DNA of 64,000 nucleotides from Paragonimus skrjabini miyazakii (GCA_014338405.1 JTDE01000319.1:4674-68673); one strand, 5' to 3'; positions 12,201 through 25,200 are shown, counted from the stretch's first letter. A program made the numbers and translations. The notes: generated by a model not told the origin, from the sequence alone.

Positions 12201-15200
12201 ATATCCAACAACTTCGCAACACTCACGGTGCGCAGTCGCCCAAGTTGTCCCAGATACTTAATGTGTTGCTGTCAGAACAGTGGCATGCCTGAGACGTCTG
12301 GATGTACTTCGTATGCTGGTTGAATGTTTGCGGATTATTTTACTTGCGTTTGCATTTTGCCGTGTGAATGCGTGTTGTCGGTTTTTATAAAATATCCTTC
12401 TAAATTAGTTGCAACTAAGAAGTAGTACTTACTTGGCCATATACTCGAGAAATGCTGTTTACACCATTTTCTGCGGACTATCTGTCGATTCTGGTACGCC
12501 ATATAGCACAAGCTAAAAAAGGCCCAGTTGTGCAAGATTGCTATTTATCAGAACACCCCCACATTGGCATCAAAAATGGTCAGTATTCAGTCCAATGAAA
12601 CTGAATAAGTGGAAGTACCCATACACTTCGCAAACATTTGTTTGTGGTATAAGAGCTTGTTCATTAAGTTGCCAAGTGCTCTTTCTATAAACCGGCAATT
12701 ACGATCAAAGTGAATTCAAGGCTTAATGATATTGCCAAACGCATTGAGCCAAACCCGGTTTCGTAATTTATTTAAATTTTGCCAGAAGTTCTCTCCACAC
12801 CATGCACCACTTAGTAACGCTTCTTAAGGTTCGCCTACAAATCGACACCCCATGACCGGTTTTGCCTCTGTTTGTACCAATCAGGCAGAAACCATCTGAA
12901 TAGAGGATCAAACCTGTCACCGTTCGCGTTACAAGTGAAAATCGTTGATCACGCATTAGTTATTAAACGTCATTATACGTTACTGTCACCGTGAACAGTG
13001 CAGAGGTAGTCCAAAACAGTAGTGGCAATTATCGGTTTTTTACTTTATTTAATGTAATTAAAAGTTGATAATTTCTCCTACATTTTAAACGACGGTTGTT
13101 AGACACGCAGATACTTACTTGCTGGAAAGGAAAGAACGCAGTAGATAATTCGTGAAATATTTCAAATATACCGCATGTTTCAAAGTTTTACGGTATGAAC
13201 AAAAGTAAACGTTTCAACAATTGTCGAAATTGGAAATACCACTTACTTCGCTTCATCAAGGTTACGTACAGACTATGCATTTGGGGTAAACATGGGGTTA
13301 GTTACCAAGCTAGTGTAAGCTGTTAGTATCGTTCGATATCGTAAAATCCCATGACACAAGATTCCGTTTGAGCTAGTGCACAAACTGACGTAGTGCACCA
13401 TTTCAACGGAACGATGTTAGTAACAGGACGTAAAATTATGTGCATATATATGGTTGCTGTGTATCATTTTGCTTGCAAGTAGTGACGATGGCACGTAGAA
13501 CAACTAAGTCGTGCATGTTAGGTGTCAGCGATTTATCTCACATGATTTCATGCTTTGTCGTCGTTGCCCGTTATTTCTTAACCTGTCGTGTGGGTTGGTT
13601 CATTGTGTTGTATGCACACTCATACACTGAAGAAATAGACGAAACCAGGAAGTGAATTGTTCAAATGTTTAAGAAATATCCGAACGAAGGCTACAGACTA
13701 ATAAACATTGCTCAAAGTAGTCACTTGACCATTTCAAACATATGAAGTTCATAGAGCTAAAGGTTCTACGATTTGTTTTATGAATGAGACATACCGCTAT
13801 TTTATGTCATCTGTGCATAATTTTGGATTCACCTATTGTCTTTATATCAATGCTTCAAAATATCACTAATCATGTTGATGACCTCCATTCATGTGCATTG
13901 TTTTTAGTGAATATGCTCCCCATATTCTCCGTTTGAACTAAACCCAGACCAACGGAGACATTTGTGTCACATAGCTGAGAAAAGTTATTTATGAGTCTAC
14001 TGAATAAGTAATCTGCTGGAATTTGAGTTGCCCATTGAGCATTCAAATAACACGAAGATGTAAGTGAATTAAACTAGATGACCTAAAGATCTGGAGGGCA
14101 ACTTCCTTACGGGATTGATGATGAAAGCATTCGTTCACAGCGTATGACCTAAAGCCATCCAACACGCATTATTTTTTTTATTTTTGTATGTGTATTCATT
14201 TTTGTCCTTTCATAGGTTGCACCAGTTAGCTGACAATCAACTACAAGAATTACAATCAATTATGTTTGCTTCGTTGAGGCTGAGATTGTCTCAACATTCA
14301 TCACTGTTTAGTTCAGGTTCTTGACAGTGCAGCTATCGCAGTTTGCAAAATTTCGTAAGTGAATGATTCTTACAGTATCAAGTTCCGAAGAAAACTTCGC
14401 AATTTTCTTGTCCAAGTAACCGGAAAATGCAGCTTATTATGTATGAGTCTGACCACAGAATTCCCCTGTCAACTGGTTTTCTAAAGTTTTTCTTTTGCAC
14501 AAAAAGGTTACTAAAACACAAAGAATGTGTATATAATGTATACCTTCACAATTAAAACGGAAACATTATAGATGTTCTGTGTCAAACACTTTTATATCTC
14601 TGCCGGTCTGAAAGCTCTCGTTGTATTCCTGAAGTCTGCCAGCTACGGGATTTTGCTGAAGTCTCAGTAAAAATTAAGTGGATATTGACCTTCTGCCTTC
14701 TTCACTCACTTTGAGGAGAAACAACCTAAGTCTGCCGCCCAATTAGAGTCATTCATTAATTCACATAACAGGGTGAAACGGCCACAATTTTGTAGGACCT
14801 ACACTTGACGTCTTTGTTGCTGTTGGCATGGTAAACGGTTAGGATATGGGAAAACATAGTGAGTATTGTTCAACTGTTTGGACGTATTTTTAAAATTATC
14901 TCATTGATTCAAATGCCAACAGCAGTTTTACAAAAATATAGTTGACCATATTATTGTTAAGACCACTGCATTATGAAAAAAATTAAACACAGTTGTGCGC
15001 AAAATAATTTCATACCACACTGTCAATAGTCCTTGTCATTGATTTCTGACCAAGCACCATTATTATTCTTCTGGAGCACATCGGAAGCTTTGAGTATGCT
15101 TTAACCTGATTGTCCTTGAAATATCCACGTAACCTCAGTAAGCAATGAACACTGCTATGTATGCTACATAACCACGGGCTGTTTCATCGTATGTTTGAAG

Positions 15201-17334
15201 ATACGAACTTGTAGCCGTCGGAAATACTGGAAAACCCAATGTGACGTGGTCATATCGTACAGATCTACATACATTCATGTGTGTTTATACACGTGAAATG
15301 TTATCTCGGCCAAATGATTCTGTATTGTGCACTTCTATCTAGTTAGCCATATGCTCTTCTCTCCAACAGGATATTTAAACTCACGTGTAGTGCTATTAAT
15401 AGTCATCTGAACACAACTGGACATAAAGTTGTAGAAACTGCTGCATTCCAAATAACTTAACCGTTGAAACCTCAGCACAATTTAAAAGTTGATAAAGATT
15501 GGATAGTCCGCCCAACAAATCGTATTTTTTAGATAGAAAAATAGTTATTTTCCTCGTCTTCATTTGTTTACTGCCTAATCTTTTTTTGCATTATCTTATT
15601 TTCCTTTCTACATTTACTTGTCTCAAAGTAGTCTAACAATGCAGTTTATCGCTTGCTATCCACACTTTCAGTATGAACGTCATACTGACCACAGACTTTC
15701 ACCAAACAACCTCTGATGAGCAGTTCCTGGAAATTCTGAAAAAATTGCTAACACTGCTAGCAGTGACTGTGATGAAAACATCATCGACTTGTTACTAACA
15801 GGCATACTGTGTTTACGTGTGGTTTACCTGTCCACCGATTATATATAGATTGTAACAGTTCCGCTGCAGTGACCAACGAGAAGCGGGAGAAATACCCTTG
15901 TACAAAACATCTTTTGTTCTACTGCGTTCTGTTTTAAATTAGTTTGTTTGAAAAAAACAACGAACTGAACACATTCTGATTGCAATATCAGCAACAAAAT
16001 CATCCACTTTTCTCATATATTTCAAGTTGATAAAAATTTTTTTTCGGAACAACCCAGATTGAATTTCAATTCCGGTAGCACGTCCGCAACCTGTTTCTCA
16101 TTGTTGTACGTTATCCCACATAATTCGTCATGTTACCTTCAAAACTATCTGCTGAGTCAGACTCGTTGAATAAAGGTGTATTTTAATAGGAACTACTGTA
16201 AAGATAAGTAGTTCCACTAGAGAAATTTGCTGTGGGGTGTTCCTAAACTAAACCCCTGCAGCATAATAAAATGATATCTTCAACAAAAAACCAACTTCAC
16301 CCCAACTGCATTCGTAGATGATACGGCAGTGATGCCACACGGCAGACTTATTATAACATACTAACACATGTGGTTCGGAACGAATGTCGCAGGAAAACAC
16401 TGATGTTTCAACATGTATGTTACTAGGTAGGTTCGAGAAGAAAATATTTCCATGTGTTTTACGTTCCCACCAGCTGGCCGCGTAGCGGATAGTAACTTCA
16501 AAACACACCTTCACAACTGTTGGATGTTCAAAGGACACCCGTCAAAGTGTCAGTCATTTAGCTGGTGCAAACCAGAGAGTACAGCTTGCTTCTGTTATGG
16601 AAGGGAAATTGCTGACAACGTTGACGAGACTAGTGTATGTTTTGGAGTTGATCAACTTGTAGTGCTCTTACTGTGATGGACATGAATTAGACCATGGAAA
16701 TAAACGTATAATGGTTCACGCCTTATTCTACATACCGGTGAGAATATGTATTTCTTAAATTGCGTGTTATGTACGTTAAACTTATCGAATAGATGCATCA
16801 CCTGCAGTGTACACAGTGAGACAGGAAAAAGGCAAACCTACACAGTAGGTTGCGTTACTCTAGAATAAATTAAATGATTTGTGTGTATCTAGTATGTGTG
16901 TGTATGTGTGGATCTTAAAGTATCTTATAGCAGAGCTGCCAAGCTATCAAAGCATTAACCTACTGAAGGAATACAATCCGGAAGTGCGACTGAAAGTCTG
17001 ATAAGCAACGAGTGCGGAGCCGTGAATTGAAGTGCACGAAACACGAAGGAAACCATCGATGGTATACGTCGTCCTGATATGACTCTACGGTGTTGCAATG
17101 AATACATTGATTGACTCAAGTTAGCAGGTTATCAGCGTATTCACAGTACACCTTCAGTGAAAAGAGAGCGATAGCTTTGGGCTTAAGTAAGATATATGTC
17201 AGTTATATCCATTTTTCGTTTTGTTAGCATCTACTAACGATCATCGTCGCATTTCAGAATCATGGGTTTCTTTGGTCTTCTACAGTTTCTTCTTATTTTT
17301 CTTCAGTCTTGCTAGATTATTATAATGTAAACAG
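9291..17334. other. Unassigned sequence
   Basis: Eight kilobases without a recognisable gene or repeat. The longest open frames are 88 codons (+, 11190-11456) and 96 codons (-, 16248-16538), both unremarkable. Poly-T tracts and a short TG-rich stretch near 16890 are the only low-complexity features noticed. Introns or intergenic DNA of a host gene are possible but cannot be shown. Confidence 0.45.
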
Positions 17335-17686
17335 CTTGTCTGTTTTCTTTCACTTCAACCTCGAATTCTGTTTTTCATCTTTATCGTTTCTAGGGTGCAA
17401 TAATATGTTCTCCTACAGTGAACTAACTTCCAAATTCAAATATTACCACTGGAGACTTTGTTTCCCGTACTACAATAGTTACTACCTAGCCAGCATTAAC
17501 CGGCTGGAGAAAAAGACCTCATTCACAAGCCCCGTGGTCTTATTCTTTCAAGTTAATACTGGATAGGTGGTACGTGAGTAAAACCAAAGGTGGGTCATGG
17601 AAAGCTGCCTGTGGTTAGCGTTATATGCAAGCATGTTTTTGCTTTGGCCACTGCGACAAGTTAATCCGAAACAGATGCCGCCAACC
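17335..17686 (+). mobile_element. 5'-truncated LINE: 3' UTR copy
   Basis: This stretch aligns with 21803-22223, the 3' UTR of the LINE just downstream. Shared landmarks in order are a pyrimidine-rich segment ending TGTTTTTCA, CCAGCATT, GTCTTATTC, TTTGGCCACTG, TAATCCG and a final ATGCCGC. The two copies end at the same point (17686 and 22223), as expected for 3' ends of 5'-truncated LINE insertions. Copy 1 holds no coding sequence. Confidence 0.6.
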
Positions 17687-18049
17687 GTTTCCTAAGAAAC
17701 GAATTGGTCTGAATCAAACACACTGAGATACGCATGTCAACTAGGAAACGATGGTCCAAAGGTCAAGACATTTCTCACAAGGTTGTGGTTTTTCGTTTGA
17801 ATGAAATCCGGTTGTCATGTGACATGCACGACCTAAGACAAGTAAGGTTATGCGTCATCGACATCGCTTAGCGTTGAACACTGTTCAGCACGAGTTACAT
17901 GAAGTATTTTTAGTCGCAAGCGTGTTATGCCACGGTTACGAAGTTGCCAGGAACAATGTATCCCGCAATTATCTATCGGGACATACTTGTAAGACAGTGT
18001 AAACCAACAGTTTGGCTGTATAAAGAATTCTATGGTTTAGTCCTGACTT
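17687..18049. other. Spacer between LINE copies
   Basis: About 360 bp between the end of the truncated LINE copy and the first segment that looks like the next element's 5' leader. No motif was recognised. The true 5' boundary of the downstream LINE could lie inside this interval. Confidence 0.35.
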
Positions 18050-18733
18050 TTTCTGTTACCTTGGCGCGGTGGTCAGGCTTGTGTGCTGTTTTGATCCGGA
18101 GGGCTGTGCTGACTGCGACCTCGGTCGATGCAGGTTCAACCATGTTAGATTAGCCAAAGGGGATCAGCCAGACAAAAGGCAGATGCGTCCGTTGTGAGAC
18201 TTTCGTTGTGTACGGTGTCCATGTGTTGTGTTTTGGTTCGGTTTATTATTTTCTTTTTTGCCTGATCTGATCCTCTGTTCTTTCGATTGGTTTGTCTGTG
18301 AAGTGTTATTTCTATGTGAATCTGCCGAATGTCTTGGGTTGTGACTGTCGAGCCTGTTCTAGATGGTTGATGCTGCTGCGTATGTGTGCGTGTGTGTCAC
18401 CTGCTGCCTTGCGGTACAGGCTTTTGAGCCAAATGCTTTGGTTGAGGGCCCTAATCGCTCTCCTGTTTAAGTCTGGGCGTCCTGGCAGTATCCTCAGCCC
18501 ATAAAACCATGACTTGAAAACAAAAACCAAATACCATACTGCATCGGCCGTCGCGCAGACTAAACCGGGTCGCCCCATCTGCTGCATATGGCAGGGTGGA
18601 TAGGCGAAAATATGCTCATGCAAATCACTCACCCTCATACTGTCCCACCAGTATTAATGCTCGAGCAGACAATGCCCACTCAAGTTCCAGTTACCGGTAG
18701 ACCAATCTGAAACAGGCCCGCGGACGCAACCCA
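18050..18733 (+). other. LINE 5' leader
   Basis: A GC-richer leader before the endonuclease. It begins near a segment with GGCGCGGTGGTCAGG and a B-box-like GCAGGTTCAACC about 75 bp later, so a weak internal Pol III-like promoter is conceivable but not shown. The 108-codon minus-strand frame at 18312-18638 is antisense to the leader and is not taken as a gene. Confidence 0.4.
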
Positions 18734-18999
18734 CTTTGTGTTGGAGCATGGAATGTGCGCACGCTGTTGGATCGATGCAGCTCCAAAGGACGGCCAGAAC
18801 GGCGCACTGCACTGGTCGCGATGGAACTACGTCGCTATGGCATCGACGTACCAGCCTTCAGCGAGACAAGGCTTGCAAACCAAGGTATGTTACAGGAAGC
18901 AGGTGCTGTGTAAACCTTCTACTAGATAGGTTACCCGACAGACGGTTCTCGGGAGCATGGTGTCTGTTTTGCAGTCGCTGATCGCACCAACGCTTTGAT
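18734..18999 (+). pseudogene. LINE endonuclease, N-terminal part
   Basis: This is the N-terminal half of an APE-like endonuclease that would nick target DNA for target-primed reverse transcription. In the frame starting at 18734 I read GAWNVRTLLDR (the Asn motif that opens the APE fold), then RRTALVAMELRRYGIDVPAF, then the catalytic-Glu motif FSETRLANQG. Two stops follow, in AV*TFY*, before GVCFAVADRTNALMIGEP. The region that should join this to the C-terminal half is missing, so about the middle third of the domain is deleted around 19000. It is not translated from any obvious local start and is certainly non-functional. Confidence 0.8.
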
Positions 19000-19004
19000 G
19001 ATAG

Positions 19005-19448
19005 GTGAACCGCAGGAACACCCGATTCCAGCTGGATGCGAGCGACATCACGCCGTGGTCCCATCCGCGAAGCGGTCATCAACATCTGCTTGATTACGTG
19101 ATTGTGCGACAACACAACATCACGCAAGTGATGCGCGGCGCTGAATGTAGCACCGATCATAGACTGGTTAGGACTAAATTATTTATCTATGTACACAAGT
19201 CTGTTTATTGTAGGTCTTCCGAACAACGGCAGAAATTGGATATCAAACGTCCGGAAAACTGCGAGACAAACACTGCTTTTCAATGTGCAGTTGACGCTCG
19301 TCTGCACGGTGTTCCTGTATCCACTACCCCTGAGGGTATGTGGCAGTTTATCAAGGAACGGATCACGACGGCTGCCACTGTGAAGATTGGTGTCAAACAC
19401 CAGAAACGTCCGGACTGGTTTGACGACAACAACGCGGTTATCGCCTAA
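19005..19448 (+). pseudogene. LINE endonuclease C-terminus and linker
   Basis: The frame opens with NTRFQLDASDITPWSHPRSG, then LDYVIVRQ, then the terminal catalytic His motif TDHRLVRTKL that closes an APE domain. About 85 residues of linker follow, including PEGMWQFIKERI and RPDWFDDNN, before a TAA at 19446. Beyond that stop the same frame continues as LVREKIAEFAAS, so the stop is a mutation within a longer polyprotein rather than the natural end. It lies in a different frame from the N-terminal endonuclease piece, which is consistent with the internal deletion near 19000. Confidence 0.8.
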
Positions 19449-20830
19449 CTGGTACGAGAAAAGATTGCTGAGTTTGCTGCCTCCACAGTGGACCCAGGCA
19501 ATTGTGCGAAGAAGGCGATGTTTCAAAGTATCCGCCGTCAATTAGCCGAGCGTGTTCGCGGAATCAAGGACGACTGGTAGATGAAGCAGGACGACCGGAT
19601 GCAGAACTTCGCAGATTGTCAACATCATTAGGAATCCTACGATTTGCTCAAAGCGATATTCGGTCCATCGATCCAGTCTACTGAAGCACTGGTAAATGTA
19701 GACACCGGCTATTTCTGCACCCAGCCAGAGGGCATCATGAAAGTCTGGCGCAAATACTTTGGTAGCCTACTAAATCGTCCTGCTAACATTGATTGGGTGA
19801 CCGTGAACAGCCTGCCGCAACAGACCATCAAGTTTTTACTTGCTCTCGCTCCTGACATACTAGAATTGCAGACAGCGATTGGTCAACTTCGCAACGGGAA
19901 GGCTGCAGGTGATGATGGATTGCCAGGCGAGATCCTGAAGAATGGCGGGCTGACGATGGAACGTGCACTGCTCCAGCTGATTTACTCCATCTGGGAGCAC
20001 GAGGTGATGCGAAAGGATTTCAAGGATGCTGTGGTAGCACCTTTGTTTAAAAGTAAGGGTAACAAGCAATGCCCCGACAGCTATCGGGGCATCAGTCTGC
20101 TGAGCTGCGCAGGCAAGGTGCTTGCCAAAATCCTTCTGAACCGGCTGAACACGGATGTCTGAGAGGCCAATGTTCCTAAGGAGTAATGTGGATTCCGGGC
20201 AAAAGGGGGTACGATCGACCTGGTGTTCGCTGCTCGACAGCTTCAGGAGAAGTGCCGGGAACGAAACCAGCCCCTGTATGCCCTCTTCGAAGACTTCACC
20301 AAGGCTTTTGAATCCGTTAGCCGCGAGGCGCTGTGGACTGTGCTTGGTAAGTTTGGATGTCCAGGTAAGTTCCTCAATTTGGTTAGATTGTTACATTCGG
20401 ACATGAGGACGAAGGTGCAATCGTGTGGATCTACCTCTGATGATTTTGACATTGTCACTAACGTGAAGCAAGGTTGTGTCCTGGCTCCATCCTTATTTAG
20501 TTTATATTTGACCGCCATGCTAACAGTTGCTTTTCAGGATTCTGAGGAGTACGGCGTTGAGGTTGAGTATCGGACGGTTGGGTACCTACTGAATATTCGA
20601 CGTTTCTGCGCTCCAACCCAATTACATACCTAAACGATGCGCATGCTTCTGTTAGCCGATGACAGCGCGCTGTTTGCACACAGCGAGGACGAACTACAGC
20701 GAATGGCTATGGCTTTCGCGACCGCAGCATCCACGTTTAGACTGGATATCAACACTGATAAGACATTTTCTTTCAACCCTCTCCGGGCGGAGGTGCTGTC
20801 TGTGCACCTTCATCTCAAATTCGCATCAAT
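19449..20830 (+). pseudogene. LINE reverse transcriptase
   Basis: Fingers and palm of a non-LTR reverse transcriptase in one frame with several stops. Early motifs: LRNGKAAGDDGLPGEILK, then VAPLFKSKGN, then PDSYRGISLLSCAGKVLAKI. Motif A reads FEDFTKAFESVS; the first catalytic Asp is kept and the second conserved Asp is Glu. Motif B reads VKQGCVLAPSLFSLYL. Motif C is LLLADDSALFAHS, keeping the Asp-Asp pair with Ala in place of the usual aromatic residue. INTDKT follows. Stops lie near 19578, 19629, 20160, 20186 and 20631. The enzyme would copy the element RNA at a nicked chromosomal site; this copy cannot. Confidence 0.9.
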
Positions 20831-20833
20831 GGA

Positions 20834-21343
20834 GATGTTGTGGACAGTTGCACGGATTCCTGTTACTTGGGCAGCAATCTGTCCACCGATCTGTCCGTGG
20901 ACCGCGAGTTGAGAGGTCGTGTGGCAAAGGCTAGTACTGCTTTCGGACGTCTTAAAAGACGTGTTTGGAAGAACCACAGCCTGAAGCCGAGCACTAAGCT
21001 GTTTGTTCACCGCTCAATAGTGTTGTCTGTACTGTTGTACGGCAGTGAAACGTGGGCAAAGTATCAGCGGAACGTGCGCTATCTGAGCCGCTTTCAGTTG
21101 CAATGTCTAAAAAGCGTATTGGGTATTCGGTGGTCGGACATGATTCCGAACACTGATGTACTGCGTCAAGCGGACATGCATGGGATGGAAGCCTCGCTGA
21201 TGCTGAATCAGCTTCGCTGACTGGGTCACGTCCGTCGGGTGGGCGGTGACCGTATTCCAAAGGAGGTGCTGTATGGACAACTGAGACGAGACAAGCAAAA
21301 TTCTGGCGGTCGAAAGCGAAGATATCAGGATGCTTTGTAGGTA
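20834..21343 (+). pseudogene. LINE RT thumb / C-terminal region
   Basis: After a frame change near 20820-20840 the polyprotein continues with CYLGSNLSTDLSVDRELRGR, a KASTAFGRLKRRVW segment and VLLYGSETWA, the usual post-palm block of these LINEs. A stop after LMLNQLR near 21220 is followed in the same frame by LGHVRRV and QLRRDKQ. All are typical of the region between RT and the terminal zinc finger. The frame ends in a stop near 21340 and reopens in the same phase for the zinc-finger segment. Confidence 0.8.
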
Positions 21344-21346
21344 AGT

Positions 21347-21634
21347 TTGTCACACTGTAAACTTGATTGTAGATGTTGGGAAGACATAGCTTTGAACAGG
21401 ACTGCCCGGAGGAACACGATTCGGAATGACGTCCGCGAGTTCAATGAACAGTTATCGCGCGGCCGAGAACGAAATTGCGCGGTACACAAGGGAACCATCG
21501 GTGCCATAGACCGTGGTGACATGACTAGATGGCGTTGCGATGTGTGCGGCCGCGAATGCGCTGGCCGCCTTGGATTAACACGTCACCAGCGTACTCATAG
21601 TACACCATTAGCGAGGAGACGACAAGTACGATAG
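21347..21634 (+). pseudogene. LINE C-terminal C2H2 zinc-finger segment
   Basis: This is the last coding piece of the LINE: 95 codons in the phase of the preceding segment. Near its C-terminus is one well-preserved C2H2 finger, CDVCGRECAGRLGLTRHQRT followed by H, with C-x2-C, twelve residues, then H-x3-H. Such terminal fingers probably bind nucleic acid during integration; that is family knowledge plus inference. A real stop ends the frame at 21634, just before the 3' UTR. Confidence 0.75.
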
Positions 21635-22223
21635 ATTCAGGTGTGTCAGACCAGTATATCTATTCTACTTTTGTTATTTATCGCATCGACAAAGACTATG
21701 GTCCTTGGGCAACTAACCCACTCCTCTTTACAAAAACTTGAGTATCTGTTGTCTCCTACCCATTTTTTCATTGATCTTTGTTGGTGTACTGAATGATGAA
21801 TCGTTTGCCTGGTCTTTCGTAATTCAACTTTCGATTTTGTTTTTCAACTTTATTCTCTCTGGACTGCACTAACGTGCACTCGTATACTTAAATACTTCTT
21901 GTATTACATTTTACATATCTTTCTTCCTGGTATGGATCTTATCATTGCAATATTTCTCTCTCTCTCTGTTTATTTTTCGAGGGATAAGGGTTTCCTTTTC
22001 GTGCTAGCCATTTAATTGGTTAACCAGCATTGGCCAGCTGCACACAAAGGCCTCACTCACACACCTACTTGTCTTATTCCTTCGGGTTTACACCGGATAC
22101 GTGGTGTTTGAGTGGAACCGCAAGTGATGCAACGCAAGCCACTTGGGGGTGATGGTTTGAAGCGCAGGCGTCCTTTGGCTTCGGCCACTGTGATAAGCTA
22201 ATCCGTTTCGTATGCCGCAAACC
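21635..22223 (+). other. LINE 3' UTR
   Basis: Non-coding tail of the LINE with a pyrimidine-rich first half including (TC)n near 21957, then a conserved final 200 bp shared with 17489-17686. There is no poly-A or clear simple repeat at the end. The last shared bases are ATGCCGC plus AAACC or CAACC. Confidence 0.6.
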
Positions 22224-25200
22224 ATGGTTTGGTTGAGTGTTTTTTGTAAATACATGGAAACAATAAGTGGCTAGGTCATAGTAAGAAGATGGATCACAAT
22301 TTTGTGATAAAACATTACTTTTGCATAAAAAGCAATGAGGTCAGATCGCCACACGTAACAAAGTCAAACCATTCGTAATCAGAAATATCGACTGTTTTAT
22401 TTGTTCACACAATCAAAATCCAACATAATTTTTTGTGAAACGTGTATCAAAGAAGAAGCCCTGAGTTATCTGAAAGCTTTTCAAAAACAGCCCAAGAAGT
22501 AAAGTTGGGAGAACAGCAGCTATTGCTGTTGTTTGAAAAGTTTACAGCCGATCAATAGGTATATTTTGAAAAGTCTGGACTCAGATTGTATTAACCGACT
22601 GTTAAGTCACCATCCCCATCAATAGGGTTGCAAACACTACAAACCGGTAAAATGAATTTTGCTACCGAAATTTTAACAGCTTGACATGAAAACCATCAAA
22701 TATATGTGAGCTTTCAGTCAGACAGCAGACGAGTTTTACATGACGCCTTCCGGGCTACAATGGTCATAGCTACTGAGCGTTTACTTAACAGCGTAGTAAG
22801 CTTGGTATTTCAGTGGCATGTTTACAAAATTAACTTGTGAGGTAGAACATGAAGGAATGCTATCCAACATCATTACGCCTGCGCGACTACTGATGCCGAT
22901 GTAGTATTCCAGCTGCTAGATGAGCTAACACTTAAGAGCTGTGCAGTGTTAGACAGACGGACATCTTTCATTTCCCATACCTCAACTTGAAGAAGTTGCA
23001 AGGTTACGATGTAAACGAGATTGCCATCGACGACACAAACGATAACGGACTCAAACTGAAAAACTTAACTTTGCATGTTCGACGAGAATGTAGAAGCTAT
23101 TGATTAAACCGTAGTGTTTAAAACATCGCACAAAATAACAGTAACATCAAGTTTATCAAACAGTATTTGGCCGGTTTTTCAAAAGCGTTCTTTAATGAGC
23201 ACGATATTTAGCTTCCTATCTAAAAGATTACCTTCACCGTGTTAATCATTTTCCACACCCTTGATAAACAAAGAAATAATGCACTGTGTACGCATTATTC
23301 ATTAAGACTTGTTCAACTTCCAAATCACCCAGAAATTATGTACGATTGATCCGTTTGACCAATGAGGTTCAAAGTCGCACATCAATTAATATGATGATGC
23401 ATTTGTAATTGCTAAAAATAGGCACACGTGTCCCATCGGTGACAATATTTCTTGCTTCTCAGTAATAATTCACAAATGTCATCATTCTTCAGACGTTTTC
23501 TGGTCTGTTTTCGAGAAATTTTTTGTTGTTCAGTTACAATCGTAAACTCACTGCTATCTGACGATGTTTCTAGGCCTGTTTTGGCGACGTGGTTTCCGTG
23601 ACATTCCTCTCTTAACTTCCGGTCAATGATAAATCCTCATACAGTTTGAGTCAAACAGAGAAACTATCGTTCTACACATCATTCTCCAGGCGGATGATAA
23701 GACGAACAAGTAAGGTGTGTCCTAATATATAGCTCATATTTGAGCGAAGTTATTTTATTCACAGTGGTTTTCTACCAATTTTGCTGTCTTAGTTAACTAA
23801 GCTACTCGGAAGTCATTAGTTTCAAACATTATTGAGTCAATTAGCATGATTGCTTATCAACATGCTTAAGAGAACCATGTTTTCAATTTTAGTCTCGCCA
23901 GTAAGTTTTAACATTGGTTTGGCCTTTTTGTCAAATAATGCACCAATAAATGCTACTGCTTCAGGTGAACAAAAACGTGATGGCATTCTTTTTAAATTTT
24001 AGTCGTGTCCACCAAGAGATGAGTTTAAAATTAGTAAAATTCAAATTTTATTTTTACTTGTCAGTTGTGCAGTACTGACAAGCAAGTAGGTAAATTTAGA
24101 CGTCGGTGCAGCGATGTAACCTTTGGGAATATGGACCAAAATAGCAGAAAACTACTTCAATTTCAAAAGAAGTAAAATAACTCGTCATTGGAGATTGTAA
24201 TTAACTTGAACAAAAACCTATATTGCTGCACCTGCAGTCCTGGTAGTTACATTGAGACCAATCGATAGACTGGTGCTGATTCTGAAATTTTCAAGGATAG
24301 CGTGTTCTAACGTTTATTTTGACGTTGCTACTACATCGCATAACATTTGGAGATAATCAATCTTAATTAGCGACAGTATTACGGAGCAGACCAGAATAAA
24401 CTCATGAATTCATCAATGTGGTCACACCACATCGAAATCCAGAGAATGAACGCATGCAAATTCCAAGACATGTCATTGTTAAACAATAGTATTAATGCGC
24501 GCATCAACAAAACATATCATAAAGGATGCTTGCTTCCTGTGTCCTGGTAAGCTAATTTTGTAAAACGATGAGCGGTCATCGTAAGCGTTGGTTTACAAAT
24601 TTTGCAGATTGAAAGCGCTTATTTGGATTTGTCTATAAAGTGAACTTATAGAAAACCATAGTTTCGAGTTTTTAGTTATCAGCGGTGTCTGAGAAATACC
24701 GCTAAACCTCCGTAGGTATACAGTATTCCGTTATCTACATCGCTGCAGAAATCCAATATCTAACCTAACTCCTGGTCGCTTTCGGTATTGCTATCCCGAC
24801 TGAATTAAGTCAAATAAATCCAGGGTCTGTGTTTATCAAAGGAAAATTGAAACCAATATTCACATTTACCAGGTTCAAGACAAACAGAATGTGTACATTT
24901 GATTCTAGCCAACAGAACTATTGTCTATTGCTGTTTTTGCCACCGAATTCGAATAAAGCAGTTTTTAGAGTATTGCTATCAAAAAGATTTTCCTTAATAC
25001 CTTCGACACTCTGAGAACACAAATGACATAAGGCGGGTCAAGCTGGTTAAAACCCAGGAGGACTGGTAGCGAAATATCAAAGAGTTTCTTATAGACATTG
25101 AAATAGCTCAGCAACGAATTAAATGTATAGTGTTTGAACTAAAGTTGCCTGAATACCCCTCCGTTAATACTTATCTGTTCTAAGGTCAGCTGAACACAAC

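Larger units (their letters stand above)
18050..22223 (+). mobile_element. APE-type LINE (non-LTR retrotransposon), near full length but decayed
   Basis: In order: a leader of about 680 bp, an apurinic-type endonuclease (EN) in two pieces, a linker, reverse transcriptase (RT), a C-terminal region with a C2H2 zinc finger, and a 3' UTR of about 590 bp. Most of the coding sequence from 19005 to about 20830 stays in one frame, interrupted by in-frame stops near 19446, 19578, 19629, 20160 and 20186. A frame change near 20820-20840 leads into the thumb and zinc-finger part. The clade is uncertain; RTE-like or a related single-ORF family is likely. GC is higher than in the surroundings. No functional product is expected. 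The family's 3' UTR is also present upstream at 17335-17686. Confidence 0.85.

Noticed and set aside
15713..15740. CTGATGA followed by GCAG-TTC-CTG and GAAA
   Set aside because: The putative stem II is out of register by one base and neither stem I nor stem III can be formed.
18312..18638. 108-codon minus-strand frame
   Set aside because: Antisense to the LINE leader; no independent support.
17335..22223. LTR pair flanking a 4.5-kb element
   Set aside because: The coding region is non-LTR (APE endonuclease, LINE-type RT) and both repeats correspond to the LINE 3' end.
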